DNA of 64,000 nucleotides from Drosophila persimilis (taxonomy: Eukaryota > Arthropoda > Insecta > Diptera > Drosophilidae), in NCBI RefSeq assembly GCF_003286085.1, contig NW_020825339.1, forward strand, positions 62,001-126,000, read 5' to 3'. The position numbers and the translations under genes are program-made. Positions 31,012-42,774 of this stretch are shown in pieces (within the stretch, counting starts at the first letter, position 1; each line of letters starts with the position of its first letter). The notes below the pieces were generated by a model. That model was not told the origin of the DNA and ran no database searches. It was given only the letters and a program-made list of their open reading frames with translations.

Positions 31012-32443
31012 AGACATTGAGGATGCGATCGACATTCTAAATCAAAACATCTACAATGCAGCGGCGGCTGCAACTTCGCTAATAAATCTGCGTTCTCACC
31101 CACGTACAGGGCAACTGCCACTAGATAGGAAAACACAGAAACTATTAAGGCTCAAATGGCAGCATAAAAGGGAGCATATGCGCAGACCCACCTTGGAGAC
31201 GCGAAGGTTATACAACGCAGCAAATCATCGGCTAAAAACGGCCCTTCGTAAGGCTAAAAATAACCAGATAAATAACCTTTTTAAAAAAGTAGACGCTCAA
31301 GATCGTTACAGAATGCAAAAACTATGGCGCTTAACAAACACTTTAAAGAGGCAGCCATTGTTCTTCATATTGTTCATATTTTGTTCTGACGTATTTATTG
31401 ACGTGAGCAAAGCCTTTGACCGAGTTTGGCATAATGGTCTACTACTTAAGCTAGCGAAGCTACTCCCGTTTACATATTACAACGTTTTAAAAAGTTACTT
31501 AGCAGATAGAACATTTTTTGTAAACGGAAACAATGGAATACGCTCGAGACCTGGAAGGATTTGCGTAGGAGTGCCCCAGGGTAGCGTCCTCGGCCCTGTA
31601 CTCTACACAGTCTTCACGTCGGATATGCCGCTACCGCACCTGTCAGAACAAAATGAAAGAATTGAGTCGAATATATACAACAACATGATGCTTTCTACTT
31701 ACGCAGATGACACAATCATCCTATGTGCTAAAAAAGAAGCCAGTACAGCGGTTAGAACAAATCAGTGTTATCTTGAACACTTCACTGCCTGGGCTTCCAA
31801 ATGGTGCATCAGCCTTAATACCAGCAAAACGGTCCATGTCCTCTACACAAGGCGATCGATTGCAAATGACATAGGTGAGGTATCGCCAAAAATGTACAAC
31901 GAAGCAATCAAAAGTAAGCCAAGGCATCGCTATCTAGGCTTGATAATGGACAGGAAACTTGTGCTACATGCCCATACCACCCAGTTAGAAATTCGAGTGA
32001 GAGCAGCAGCCATGAGACTGAACTGGATCATTGGTCATCAGAGCCGGCTATCTAAAAGATGCAAAATGGTTATTTATAAACAATTAATCGCCCCGATATG
32101 GCAATATGCCTTACCTGTATGGGGAGCATTGGTATGCGAATCACAATTTTGCAGGGTAGAAAGCGCACAGAACCAACTCCTACGAAAAATCGTGAAGGCT
32201 AGCAGGTACACAAGAAATCAAGTTATCCGAGATGCACACAACATTGACTCTGCAGAAGAAACCTTTGATAAAGTCAGCGTCAGGCTAGCAGCTTCACTAT
32301 TTCGCCATCCAAATCTGGAAGCAAAAAGACTCATCATGCAGCCCTTCATTCCTCAAAGGCTTGACCGGCCAAGATACACAAAGCAGCTGGAAACTCACTT
32401 TCGGCCTCTCTTTAATCTCTTTAATCAGACACGAGCAGCTTGA
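31012..32443 (+). pseudogene. pol: J3 ORF2: linker and reverse transcriptase
   Basis: The open frame (490 codons if counted from 30971, but the first codons are LTR sequence) has the linker, then the fingers are replaced: LTNTLKRQP joins directly to a hydrophobic LFFILFIFCSD and then FIDVSKAFDRVWH (catalytic D), VGVPQGSVLGPVLYTVF, STYADDTIILCA (YADD) and the Jockey-clade thumb with LPVWGALVCES. It ends LFNLFNQTRAA where a deletion has removed the Gln-rich connection seen in J1 and J5. RT catalytic residues are intact but part of the fingers is missing. Confidence 0.85.
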
Positions 32444-33619
32444 AATTGAACAACAGCGCCAACTCCGGGAGTCCCAAGTCAAGGAAGCACTTGTCGAACG
32501 GAAACGCCTTGAACAAGAGCGTCGCATAGCCCTTGGTATCCCGCAGGAGAGACCCTCAATAATCTGGGTTAATCGTATGGAGCAATGTCTCAGGAGAGGA
32601 GAAATGAATCGATTAGAAATGGCGCAGAAGATTCGTTTTGAGCCCGAATACATACAACGGCTCATAATGACTCCGCTTGAACCACACGAATTCGCGCCGC
32701 CTACTCCAGAGCAGCTTCTCGAAGAGCAGATGAAGTCCCTGCAGCAGCAACTTGAGAAGGAGCTCGATGAAGAGATGGACGCTGCATTTGAAGCCGAAGA
32801 AAGCCGAGCCCGCATAAATCCGCACCAGGAAGCCTCATCTGTGTGTGTAGAAGCTGCACAACCAAAAGCTATGGCCACTCCAATACCTAAAAGAAGACAA
32901 AATATCATCAATGCCAATCTGGATGGCAATAATTCTGCTTACCTTTATTTACAGGCAAATATCACAGCTACTGACGGCCTCTTGGTGCATTCAAGGCAAA
33001 TCTGGCGCCCAGCAGTCCATCCGTTGGCCTGCCATGCTGCTGTAATTCCTATGCCTGGCTGCAGCGCGCGCCTCCCACGCCATCTTCTATAAGGGCCTCG
33101 CCTACTGCCGGGATTGACCTGCGTATCCGGAATGACTTTTTGGCAACTTCTCCGAATCCACTCCGCAGCAAGCAGCAGCCTATCGCTACTCCAAAACCTG
33201 AAAGAAGACGAAAAATCCTCATCAATGCCAATCTGGATGGCAATAACTCTGCTTACTTCTATCTACAGGCAAACAGCACAGATACTGACGGCCTCCTGGT
33301 GAATCAACGGCGAAAGCGGAGGCGAGTAGTCCATCCGGTGGCCTGCTATCCTGTTGCGAATCCTCTGGCTGGGCGCAGCGAGCCGGCTGCAATGCTCCCT
33401 TCTGCACCAGAAGGTGCCTCGTCCATTGCCGATGCACATTTCCGCCCCTGGAATCGCCTTTTGACTGGCTCGCCAAATCCGCACCGCAGTATATCCAGCA
33501 TCCAACGAAGGCCTGTCCAACAGTTACAACAGCCACTGGTGAATCTTCTTCTCATTGGCCTAATGCTGGATCCATGGCAGTTGCAGCAGTGCAACGGTGC
33601 GGCTTTATACTTCCCCTGA
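32444..33619 (+). pseudogene. J3 ORF2 C-terminal extension with coiled coil and duplicated 55-residue module
   Basis: After the RT, coding continues in frame 32361-33092: EQLEIEQQRQLRES and a long charged coiled-coil-like segment (EQLLEEQMKSLQQQLEKEL), then module 1 with INANLDGNNSAYLYLQAN. In another frame (33140-33619) module 2 follows, INANLDGNNSAYFYLQAN, with TDTDGLL and VHPVACYPV echoing TATDGLL and VHPLACHAA of module 1. Comparison of J3 with J5 shows the frame change between modules comes from separate small indels in each copy, so the ancestral frame probably ran through both. I do not know a function. TART/TAHRE-type telomeric Jockey relatives also have post-RT extensions, but I cannot show homology. 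Confidence 0.6.
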
Positions 33620-34066
33620 GACTGCAGCAGCCTGATGAAGTCACCGGGTCCTTTATTTTGACACCTGCTCAAGCCAACTTCTACATACTCAATTCCATCC
33701 AGTGAGCTGATGATAGGGGTTCATACCTATATATACGTCCGCTGTAATTAAATGGGCAAACAAATTTTAATTAATACAGCTTATATTTGTTAAATTTATA
33801 ATTTTATTACTTACAATGCAATTTCCAAATGTAAACAAGCGCACGTCGTTGCCAGAAAATGTTGATTTCTTGTAATGAAAAGTGCCTTATCCATTTCTCT
33901 GTAACATTATGTAGAGTTTCCCAACCATGCAAAGTAGTGGTTCCGCTGTTAAAGGAACAGCTTTTAAAAATAATTGTGGAAACAAATAAACTTAGCTGAG
34001 GGTCACTTGCTGTGGCCGATCAATCCTATTGTGCTCGCGCCGTCGACACACAACCCGAAAAGGCAG
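33620..34066 (+). other. J3 3' non-coding region and unassigned segment
   Basis: 33620-33710 matches the J5 3' region (GTCACCGGGTCCTTTATTTTG). 33720-34066 has no second copy outside the tandem duplication; it is AT-rich, contains AATTAATACAGC and a run toward GTCGACACACAACCCG, and joins the Gag coding sequence of J4 at about 34067. No polyadenylation tail is visible. Confidence 0.55.
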
Positions 34067-35409
34067 CAGCAGCCGATGCAGGAAAAAGCAGACATCCCAG
34101 CGAAGCTATGGAAATGGATCCATACACTCGGGATGACGTTGCAGATACCAGGTGACTCAGGCTCGAGTCAGCAGCAACAACAGCAACAGCAGGAAACTCA
34201 GCAGAGCCAACTGCAGGATCAGGGTCAGTTGCCGCACCAGCAGCAACAATACAAGGCAGCAGACCAGAAGGAACCTCAACGGCCCATCACAGATTTTAAA
34301 ATACCAGCCATCTATCTGCATGACGTTTCTAACATCCAGCCTTTAATAGAATCCCTTAATAACGCACTAGGAGAACAAAATAAATTGACCACTACCAGTG
34401 TAAGGGGTAACAAAATCAAACTGGACTGCGGTGATATGGAAACCTACAACAGAGTCATGGCCAAACTGGATGCAGACAATATAAATATGCATACACACCA
34501 GCTGCGCAAGGAACGTGGCTACCGTATCATCTTGAGAAATCTGCATCACTCTACTCCTTGCGATTGGATACGCAAATTAATTGGTGAGATGGGTCTTTTA
34601 GTGCGTTATGTAAATGTAATTAAACATAGACGCAGTCGCAAGCCGCTAAACATGTTTGAAGTTGAATTGGAACCAACTTTAGACAATGGCAATGACAGAA
34701 TCCTATCACTGACTACTATGGGAAACCAGGAAATTTCAGTTGAACGAAAAATGAGACGCATTGACCCTGTTCAATGCCACCGCTGCCAATGCTTTGGCCA
34801 CAGTAATAATTACTGTCGCCGAGCTTTTGTTTGCTAAAAATGTGCCGGGGCACAACCATCCACAGCGTGCGCCGAGGCTAAAATCCCAAATCCTAAATGT
34901 GCCAATTGTGGGGAAGGACATGTTGCCAACTTTGCTATTGGAAAACAGAAGCGGACAAACTGGTAGCACCAGAAGAACAACAACTCCACTCGGCAGAATG
35001 CAGCTTACAGCGGAAACAAAAACACCACCTACCTAAACCACACCAAACCCCGCAGCAGCAGCAGCACAACAACAACAGCTCCCAGCCGACTAACAGGCAG
35101 AACGTCAACAACAATAAACTGACTGTTGGCCAGCAGGAAAGCAACTTCAACAGGGCCCCTCGCGGTCATCACCAGCAGCAGCGAAAGACACAAAAGCCTG
35201 CGCCGGCTAACCTGCAGCAACAACAAAACAACTCCCAACAGCCCACCATCAGCCGGTACACTAATAAGACGCCAAACCTCCAGCCTTTTAGCAACAAAAA
35301 TCAACCATCCGATGACCTTCAGGGCAACAGCATCAGCAGGCCACACCCCTCCTCTCGTGAACATCAACAACAGCAGCGAGAGACACAGAAGTACGCCCCC
35401 CAACCATAG
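34067..35409 (+). pseudogene. gag: J4 ORF1 (Gag) with zinc knuckles
   Basis: The open frame ending at 34837 has a poly-Gln region (SQQQQQQQQETQQ), the capsid-like domain IYLHDVSNIQPLIESLN to ERGYRIILRNLHH and IRKLIGEMGLLVRYVNVIK, then CHRCQCFGHSNNYC. A TAA follows FVC at 34837, where J2 has CAA. Downstream the second and third knuckles can be read (CAGAQPSTAC), but a deletion of about 60 bp near 34930 removes the end of the third knuckle; copy 2 retains it. The Gln/Asn-rich tail continues to about 35409. Layout and CCHC triplet are typical of Jockey-clade Gag, including the telomeric elements. Confidence 0.82.
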
Positions 35410-35572
35410 CGATACCAGCAGCCTGGGGCCCCATATGTGAATGACCAGCTAAAGCAGGTGGTGCACCGAAATCTTCTCCTTGTAAGTGAAATGTGCAAAT
35501 AAATGGATGCCCTTATAGATCTATTGCATACTTTTATTATCTCAAATAAAGAACAAACTATTTCCACCGCTA

Positions 35573-36494
35573 ATGACATTGCAAATGAATAATTACGCCG
35601 AAATACCGTATACTACAAACACTACTACGGCCAACAATACAGCCAATCCTCTAGCTACTACCACCACAAATGTAAATACAAATAATTTAGCCCATACCAC
35701 TACTGCTACTACAGGTGACCACTACAACAGCTCTCTCAAAATCGTTTATTGGAACGCCTGTGGTCTAAAAACCTAAATTTTGGAGTTAGAACTATTTATG
35801 CAGCGTAATAACGTGGACATAATGATGGTTATTGAAACCCGCATAACCTCAAATGACCCTACTACCACAATAACAGACAATCTAACCATAAATGACTACA
35901 TACTGTATACTGCCTCACACCCTTCCTCCAGAAGGAAAGGTGGAGTAGCCATTTATGTCAAAATTGGTCTCAAGCACATTGCACTTGAACCAATTACAGA
36001 AAATTTCTTGCAGTGTGCTCCCATCGCATTAACCACTAACAATAATGAAGTCATTGCTCTAGCGCCAATATATTGCCCGCCTCTGTTATGGTTCCAAATT
36101 TATAGTTTGCGGGGACTGGAACGATAAGCACCCATGGTGGGGCAATGTGCGATCCTGTAAAAGAGGCAGAGTTTTAATGAACACGATCCATGCAAACACC
36201 TGCTTAAATGTGTTGGCCACTGGGGGAGCCACACACTACCCATTTGATCAAAGAAAAAGGCCCTCCGCTATTGATTTGGCAGTATATGCTGGCATAAACT
36301 ATGACAGAATTCACACATATTCAGCAGTTGATCTGCAATCTGACCATCTTCCTATCTTCATTAACCTGGGCATCAGTGGCTCAACGACAGTCCCGGTAAC
36401 AAATCGCCGACTACTACCAAGCAAAGCAAATGTCAAAAAATTCGTTTTGACAACGATTTCCTATCGCAGCGTATCAATCTCAACATGGAAATAA
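35573..36494 (+). pseudogene. pol: J4 ORF2 endonuclease
   Basis: KIVYWNACGLKT then TAA at 35774-35776; next frame 35780-36127 with VIETRIT and RRKGGVAIYVKIG; a frame change near IYCPP; then a short CGDWN-type motif spanning 36105-36130 and 36147-36494 with SAIDLAVYAG and LQSDHLPIFINL. The lesions coincide with those in J1 and J4'. Confidence 0.82.
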
Positions 36495-37150
36495 ACTCAG
36501 GAGAAGACATTGAGGATGCGATCGACATTCTAAATCAAAACATCTACAATGCAGCGGCGGCTGCAACTTCGCTAATAAATCTGCGTTCTCACCCACGCAC
36601 AGGGCAACTGCCACTAGATAGGAAAACACAGAAACTATTAAGGCTCAAATGGCAGCATAAAAGGGAGTATATGCGCAGACCCACCTTGGAGACGCGAAGG
36701 TTATACAACGCACCAAATCATCGGCTAAAAAAGGCCCTTCGTAAGGCTAAAAATAACCAGATCAATAAACTTTTTTAAAAAAGTAGACGCTCAAGATCGT
36801 TACAGAATGCAAAAACTATGGCGCTTAACAAACACTTTAAAGAGGCAGCCAGAACCAAACTGGCCATTGAAAATTCCCAGCAGTAGTGGTAGTAGAGAAG
36901 GCTATAGGTGGACAAAAAGTAGCGAGGAGAAAGCTGAAGCTTTTGTGTCACATTTAGAAGAAAGATTCACACCAAAACTCATAAACTCCGACGAATTTAG
37001 AAATAGGGTAGTTATGGAGTGTAAGGAAACAATTTGGGCGGGAATACGATGTAAATAGACTCCCGTTCAGGCCTATTTGCCCCAATGAAGTTATGATGGA
37101 AATCAAATCTCTACAAAACAAAAAGGCTCCTGGCATGGACCAAATAAACA
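36485..37150 (+). pseudogene. pol: J4 ORF2 linker and first RT block
   Basis: IEDAIDILNQNIYN and KLLRLKWQHKREYM, a frameshift in an A-run near 36775, then QKLWRLTNTLKRQPEPNWPL and SSEEKAEAFVSHLEERF; after another shift SLQNKKAPGMDQIN. J sequence then stops. This copy preserves the RT fingers region that J1 and J3 have lost. Confidence 0.78.
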
Positions 37151-37896
37151 ACAATAAAAACGATCACGGCGGACGCCACTGCCTTTTCAGAACCAAAACC
37201 CAACAACAACGACGCAGCAGCAGCCAAAACGAGAGAGGAATACTCTGAGGACCGAAAACCAACGGCATCGACGCAGCAACGGCGTGAATACACCGAGAAA
37301 ACAAAACCCAACAACAACGACGCAGCAACGGCGTGAATACACCGAGAAGACAAAACCCAACAACAACGACGCAGCAGCAGCCAAAACGAGAGAGGAATAC
37401 ACCGAGGACCGAAAACCAACGGCATCGACGCAGCAACGGCGTGAATACACCGAGAAAACAAAACCCGACAACAACAACGCAGCGGAAGCCAAGGAGAGAG
37501 AGAAATACACCAAGAGCCGAACAGTAAGCCCACGGCAGCAACGGCAGAAGAGAGACGTGGAAAACTAAAGCGAAGTAACGACGCGCCAGCAGCGAGACAG
37601 AGAGACCAGACGGACCAGATCTACGCCAAGGCGATCAGTGACACGGAGGAGATCCTGCATCTCCGCTGCACCCACGGAGAAGAAGAGGCTTTCGACGAAT
37701 ACAAGCGTGGGAGTTCAGGGGTAAGCGGGTCTCTAGACGTGCATACGGGCTGCTGAGCGGTGCGATAGGTAGGGAACCAAGAAGGAATAAAGTGAAATGT
37801 AATATAACAGAAACATAGCACGACCACCAACACTATACACTATACCACTATACACTATACCACTATACACTAGGGAACCTGGAGGCCCGAGGCGCT
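37151..37896 (+). other. Minisatellite-rich segment of unknown origin
   Basis: AAC/GAC-rich sequence with a 49-bp tandem unit (GCAACGGCGTGAATACACC at 37276, 37325 and 37433) inside a larger repeated block of about 155 bp. One frame (37284-37568) encodes a charged Asn/Thr/Glu-rich repeat. It ends with a CACTATACC microsatellite (37830-37870) and AACCTGGAGGCCCGAGGC. It abuts Osv-B at 44936 in copy 2, so it may be part of another LTR element's leader, but I cannot name it. Confidence 0.5.
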
Positions 37897-38151
37897 TCGC
37901 CGTTTTAGCGATCGTGGGTTGACCTGGTTCTGTCTCTTCGCGTTTTTGGCGAGCTGGCGGGTTTGCCGTTGGGTGCTTGTCGTAGGCTTCCGCGGTGTCA
38001 TCTTTTTGTAGTCGATGAACCCGGAAGACTGCGCCTGGCCGGTTGCTTGGTCTGGAGTGGGGGAAGTCCGCGTGACCTGGTGTGTTTGGTTAGCGTTATG
38101 AAGACGGCGCGTGTCAGTCGGTGACTATGTGTGGAGGGGGTGTTCGTTACA
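37897..38151 (-). repeat. Partial Osv-A LTR (255 bp) at the duplication junction
   Basis: Same as 30757-31011. It is the start of copy 2 and not an independent solo LTR. Confidence 0.9.
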
Positions 38152-39583
38152 AGACATTGAGGATGCGATCGACATTCTAAATCAAAACATCTACAATGCA
38201 GCGGCGGCTGCAACTTCGCTAATAAATCTGCGTTCTCACCCACGTACAGGGCAACTGCCACTAGATAGGAAAACACAGAAACTATTAAGGCTCAAATGGC
38301 AGCATAAAAGGGAGCATATGCGCAGACCCACCTTGGAGACGCGAAGGTTATACAACGCAGCAAATCATCGGCTAAAAACGGCCCTTCGTAAGGCTAAAAA
38401 TAACCAGATAAATAACCTTTTTAAAAAAGTAGACGCTCAAGATCGTTACAGAATGCAAAAACTATGGCGCTTAACAAACACTTTAAAGAGGCAGCCATTG
38501 TTCTTCATATTGTTCATATTTTGTTCTGACGTATTTATTGACGTGAGCAAAGCCTTTGACCGAGTTTGGCATAATGGTCTCCTACTTAAGCTAGCGAAGC
38601 TACTCCCGTTTACATATTACAACGTTTTAAAAAGTTACTTAGCAGATAGAACATTTTTTGTAAACGGAAACAATGGAATACGCTCGAGACCTGGAAGGAT
38701 TTGCGTAGGAGTGCCCCAGGGTAGCGTCCTCGGCCCTGTACTCTACACAGTCTTCACGTCGGATATGCCGCTACCGCACCTGTCAGAACAAAATGAAAGA
38801 ATTGAGTCGAATATATACAACAACATGATGCTTTCTACTTACGCAGATGACACAATCATCCTATGTGCTAAAAAAGAAGCCAGTACAGCGGTTAGAACAA
38901 ATCAGTGTTATCTTGAACACTTCACTGCCTGGGCTTCCAAATGGTGCATCAGCCTTAATACCAGCAAAACGGTCCATGTCCTCTACACAAGGCGATCGAT
39001 TGCAAATGACATAGGTGAGGTATCGCCAAAAATGTACAACGAAGCAATCAAAAGTAAGCCAAGGCATCGCTATCTAGGCTTGATAATGGACAGGAAACTT
39101 GTGCTACATGCCCATACCACCCAGTTAGAAATTCGAGTGAGAGCAGCAGCCATGAGACTGAACTGGATCATTGGTCATCAGAGCCGGCTATCTAAAAGAT
39201 GCAAAATGGTTATTTATAAACAATTAATCGCCCCGATATGGCAATATGCCTTACCTGTATGGGGAGCATTGGTATGCGAATCACAATTTTGCAGGGTAGA
39301 AAGCGCACAGAACCAACTCCTACGAAAAATCGTGAAGGCTAGCAGGTACACAAGAAATCAAGTTATCCGAGATGCACACAACATTGACTCTGCAGAAGAA
39401 ACCTTTGATAAAGTCAGCGTCAGGCTAGCAGCTTCACTATTTCGCCATCCAAATCTGGAAGCAAAAAGACTCATCATGCAGCCCTTCATTCCTCAAAGGC
39501 TTGACCGGCCAAGATACACAAAGCAGCTGGAAACTCACTTTCGGCCTCTCTTTAATCTCTTTAATCAGACACGAGCAGCTTGA
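38152..39583 (+). pseudogene. pol: J3' ORF2: linker and reverse transcriptase (duplicate)
   Basis: Duplicate of 31012-32443, with the same fused fingers region and the same catalytic motifs (FIDVSKAFD, STYADDT); one base differs at 38581. The 490-codon frame is unchanged. Confidence 0.88.
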
Positions 39584-41206
39584 AATTGAACAACAGCGCC
39601 AACTCCGGGAGTCCCAAGTCAAGGAAGCACTTGTCGAACGGAAACGCCTTGAACAAGAGCGTCGCATAGCCCTTGGTATCCCGCAGGAGAGACCCTCAAT
39701 AATCTGGGTTAATCGTATGGAGCAATGTCTCAGGAGAGGAGAAATGAATCGATTAGAAATGGCGCAGAAGATTCGTTTTGAGCCCGAATACATACAACGG
39801 CTCATAATGACTCCGCTTGAACCACACGAATTCGCGCCGCCTACTCCAGAGCAGCTTCTCGAAGAGCAGATGAAGTCCCTGCAGCAGCAACTTGAGAAGG
39901 AGCTCGATGAAGAGATGGACGCTGCATTTGAAGCCGAAGAAAGCCGAGCCCGCATAAATCCGCACCAGGAAGCCTCATCTGTGTGTGTAGAAGCTGCACA
40001 ACCAAAAGCTATGGCCACTCCAATACCTAAAAGAAGACAAAATATCATCAATGCCAATCTGGATGGCAATAATTCTGCTTACCTTTATTTACAGGCAAAT
40101 ATCACAGCTACTGACGGCCTCTTGGTGCATTCAAGGCAAATCTGGCGCCCAGCAGTCCATCCGTTGGCCTGCCATGCTGCTGTAATTCCTATGCCTGGCT
40201 GCAGCGCGCGCCTCCCACGCCATCTTCTATAAGGGCCTCGCCTACTGCCGGGATTGACCTGCGTATCCGGAATGACTTTTTGGCAACTTCTCCGAATCCA
40301 CTCCGCAGCAAGCAGCAGCCTATCGCTACTCCAAAACCTGAAAGAAGACGAAAAATCCTCATCAATGCCAATCTGGATGGCAATAACTCTGCTTACTTCT
40401 ATCTACAGGCAAACAGCACAGATACTGACGGCCTCCTGGTGAATCAACGGCGAAAGCGGAGGCGAGTAGTCCATCCGGTGGCCTGCTATCCTGTTGCGAA
40501 TCCTCTGGCTGGGCGCAGCGAGCCGGCTGCAATGCTCCCTTCTGCACCAGAAGGTGCCTCGTCCATTGCCGATGCACATTTCCGCCCCTGGAATCGCCTT
40601 TTGACTGGCTCGCCAAATCCGCACCGCAGTATATCCAGCATCCAACGAAGGCCTGTCCAACAGTTACAACAGCCACTGGTGAATCTTCTTCTCATTGGCC
40701 TAATGCTGGATCCATGGCAGTTGCAGCAGTGCAACGGTGCGGCTTTATACTTCCCCTGAGACTGCAGCAGCCTGATGAAGTCACCGGGTCCTTTATTTTG
40801 ACACCTGCTCAAGCCAACTTCTACATACTCAATTCCATCCAGTGAGCTGATGATAGGGGTTCATACCTATATATACGTCCGCTGTAATTAAATGGGCAAA
40901 AAAATTTTAATTAATACAGCTTATATTTGTTAAATTTATAATTTTATTACTTACAATGCAATTTCCAAATGTAAACAAGCGCACGTCGTTGCCAGAAAAT
41001 GTTGATTTCTTGTAATGAAAAGTGCCTTATCCATTTCTCTGTAACATTATGTAGAGTTTCCCAACCATGCAAAGTAGTGGTTCCGCTGTTAAAGGAACAG
41101 CTTTTAAAAATAATTGTGGAAACAAATAAACTTAGCTGAGGGTCACTTGCTGTGGCCGATCAATCCTATTGTGCTCGCGCCGTCGACACACAACCCGAAA
41201 AGGCAG
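39584..41206 (+). pseudogene. J3' C-terminal extension and 3' region (duplicate)
   Basis: Duplicate of 32444-34066. Module 1 lies in the frame ending 40232, module 2 in 40280-40759; same indels as copy 1, so they predate the duplication. A base difference at 40904 (AAAAAAA against ACAAA). Confidence 0.85.
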
Positions 41207-42611
41207 CAGCAGCCGATGCAGGAAAAAGCAGACATCCCAGCGAAGCTATGGAAATGGATCCATACACTCGGGATGACGTTGCAGATACCAGGTGACTCAG
41301 GCTCGAGTCAGCAGCAACAACAGCAACAGCAGGAAACTCAGCAGAGCCAACTGCAGGATCAGGGTCAGTTGCCGCACCAGCAGCAACAATACAAGGCAGC
41401 AGACCAGAAGGAACCTCAACGGCCCATCACAGATTTTAAAATACCAGCCATCTATCTGCATGACGTTTCTAACATCCAGCCTTTAATAACGCCTTTAAAA
41501 ACCTTAATAACGCACTAGGAGAACAAAATAAATTGACCACTACCAGTGTAAGGGGTAACAAAATCAAACTGGACTGCGGTGATATGGAAACCTACAACAG
41601 AGTCATGGCCAAACTGGATGCAGACAATATAAATATGCATACACACCAGCTGCGCAAGGAACGTGGCTACCGTATCATCTTGAGAAATCTGCATCACTCT
41701 ACTCCTTGCGATTGGATACGCAAATTAATTGGTGAGATGGGTCTTTTAGTGCGTTATGTAAATGTAATTAAACATAGACGCAGTCGCAAGCCGCTAAACA
41801 TGTTTGAAGTTGAATTGGAACCAACTTTAGACAATGGCAATGACAGAATCCTATCACTGACTACTATGGGAAACCAGGAAATTTCAGTTGAACGAAAAAT
41901 GAGACGCATTGACCCTGTTCAATGCCACCGCTGCCAATGCTTTGGCCACAGTAATAATTACTGTCGCCGAGCTTTTGTTTGCTAAAAATGTGCCGGGGCA
42001 CAACCATCCACAGCGTGCGCCGAGGCTAAAATCCCAAATCCTAAATGTGCCAATTGTGGGGAAGGACATGTTGCCAACTTTAGGGGCTGCAAGGCGTTTA
42101 AGCAAGCAAAGGCAACACTCAACCGGGCGCACATTGCTATTGGAAAACAGAAGCGGACAAACTGGTAGCACCAGAAGAACAACAACTCCACTCGGCAGAA
42201 TGCAGCTTACAGCGGAAACAAAAACACCACCTACCTAAACCACACCAAACCCCGCAGCAGCAGCAGCACAACAACAACAGCTCCCAGCCGACTAACAGGC
42301 AGAACGTCAACAACAATAAACTGACTGTTGGCCAGCAGGAAAGCAACATCAACAGGGCCCCTCGCGGTCATCACCAGCAGCAGCGAAAGACACAAAAGCC
42401 TGCGCCGGCTAACCTGCAGCAACAACAAAACAACTCCCAACAGCCCACCATCAGCCGGTACACTAATAAGACGCCAAACCTCCAGCCTTTTAGCAACAAA
42501 AATCAACCATCCGATGACCTTCAGGGCAACAGCATCAGCAGGCCACACCCCTCCTCTCGTGAACATCAACAACAGCAGCGAGAGACACAGAAGTACGCCC
42601 CCCAACCATAG
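41207..42611 (+). pseudogene. gag: J4' ORF1 (Gag) (duplicate, extra break)
   Basis: Duplicate of 34067-35409. A small insertion-duplication at 41488-41510 (CCTTTAATAACGCCTTTAAAAACC) breaks the frame after IQPLI, so Gag splits into 41114-41518 and 41533-41985. It keeps the stretch at about 42083-42140 that copy 1 has lost, so the third knuckle (CANCGEGHVANFRGC) is complete here. The TAA after FVC is present (41985). Confidence 0.82.
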
Positions 42612-42774
42612 CGATACCAGCAGCCTGGGGCCCCATATGTGAATGACCAGCTAAAGCAGGTGGTGCACCGAAATCTTCTCCTTGTAAGTGAAATGTGCAA
42701 ATAAATGGATGCCCTTATAGATCTATTGCATACTTTTATTATCTCAAATAAAGAACAAACTATTTCCACCGCTA

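Larger units (their letters stand above)
31012..34066 (+). mobile_element. J copy J3 (continuation of J2): ORF2 linker, RT, C-terminal extension, 3' region
   Basis: It starts at GACATTGAGGATGCG, directly after the Osv-A LTR. J2 stops about 870 bp earlier in the J map, so Osv-A inserted here and the adjoining J sequence plus 16 LTR bases were then deleted. It contains an altered RT, a C-terminal extension with a duplicated module, and a 3' non-coding region. Confidence 0.85.
34067..37150 (+). mobile_element. J copy J4: Gag (N-truncated), endonuclease, ORF2 linker, start of RT
   Basis: The order matches J1 and J2. It starts inside Gag at CAGCAGCAGCCGATGCAGG and ends at GGCATGGACCAAAT within the first RT block (KAPGMDQI). 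Carries the shared TAA after the first knuckle and the shared TAA in the endonuclease. Confidence 0.85.
30757..37896. repeat. Tandem segmental duplication, copy 1 (7.1 kb)
   Basis: From CTTCGCCGTTTTAGCG in the Osv-A LTR to CCTGGAGGCCCGAGGC. Nearly all of it recurs with an offset of 7140 bp. Differences I see: an 8-bp-scale change at 34345, a deletion of about 60 bp at 34930 relative to copy 2, an extra 150 bp or so of minisatellite at 37210-37390, and scattered single bases (for example 31441, 33764, 35146). Confidence 0.92.

Noticed and set aside
32297..32929. 210-codon Ser/Cys-rich frame on the - strand (also at 39437-40069)
   Set aside because: It is the antisense of the coiled-coil-like J extension; the + frame has coding-type conservation between J3 and J5.
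37111..37541. Cys/Val/Leu-rich frames on the - strand resembling a secreted repeat protein
   Set aside because: They are antisense of AAC/GAC minisatellite units in a non-coding segment; composition explains them.
37897..38151. A solo LTR of Osv-A
   Set aside because: Only the last 255 bases are present and the same left breakpoint continues into the whole duplicated block, so it is a duplication edge.
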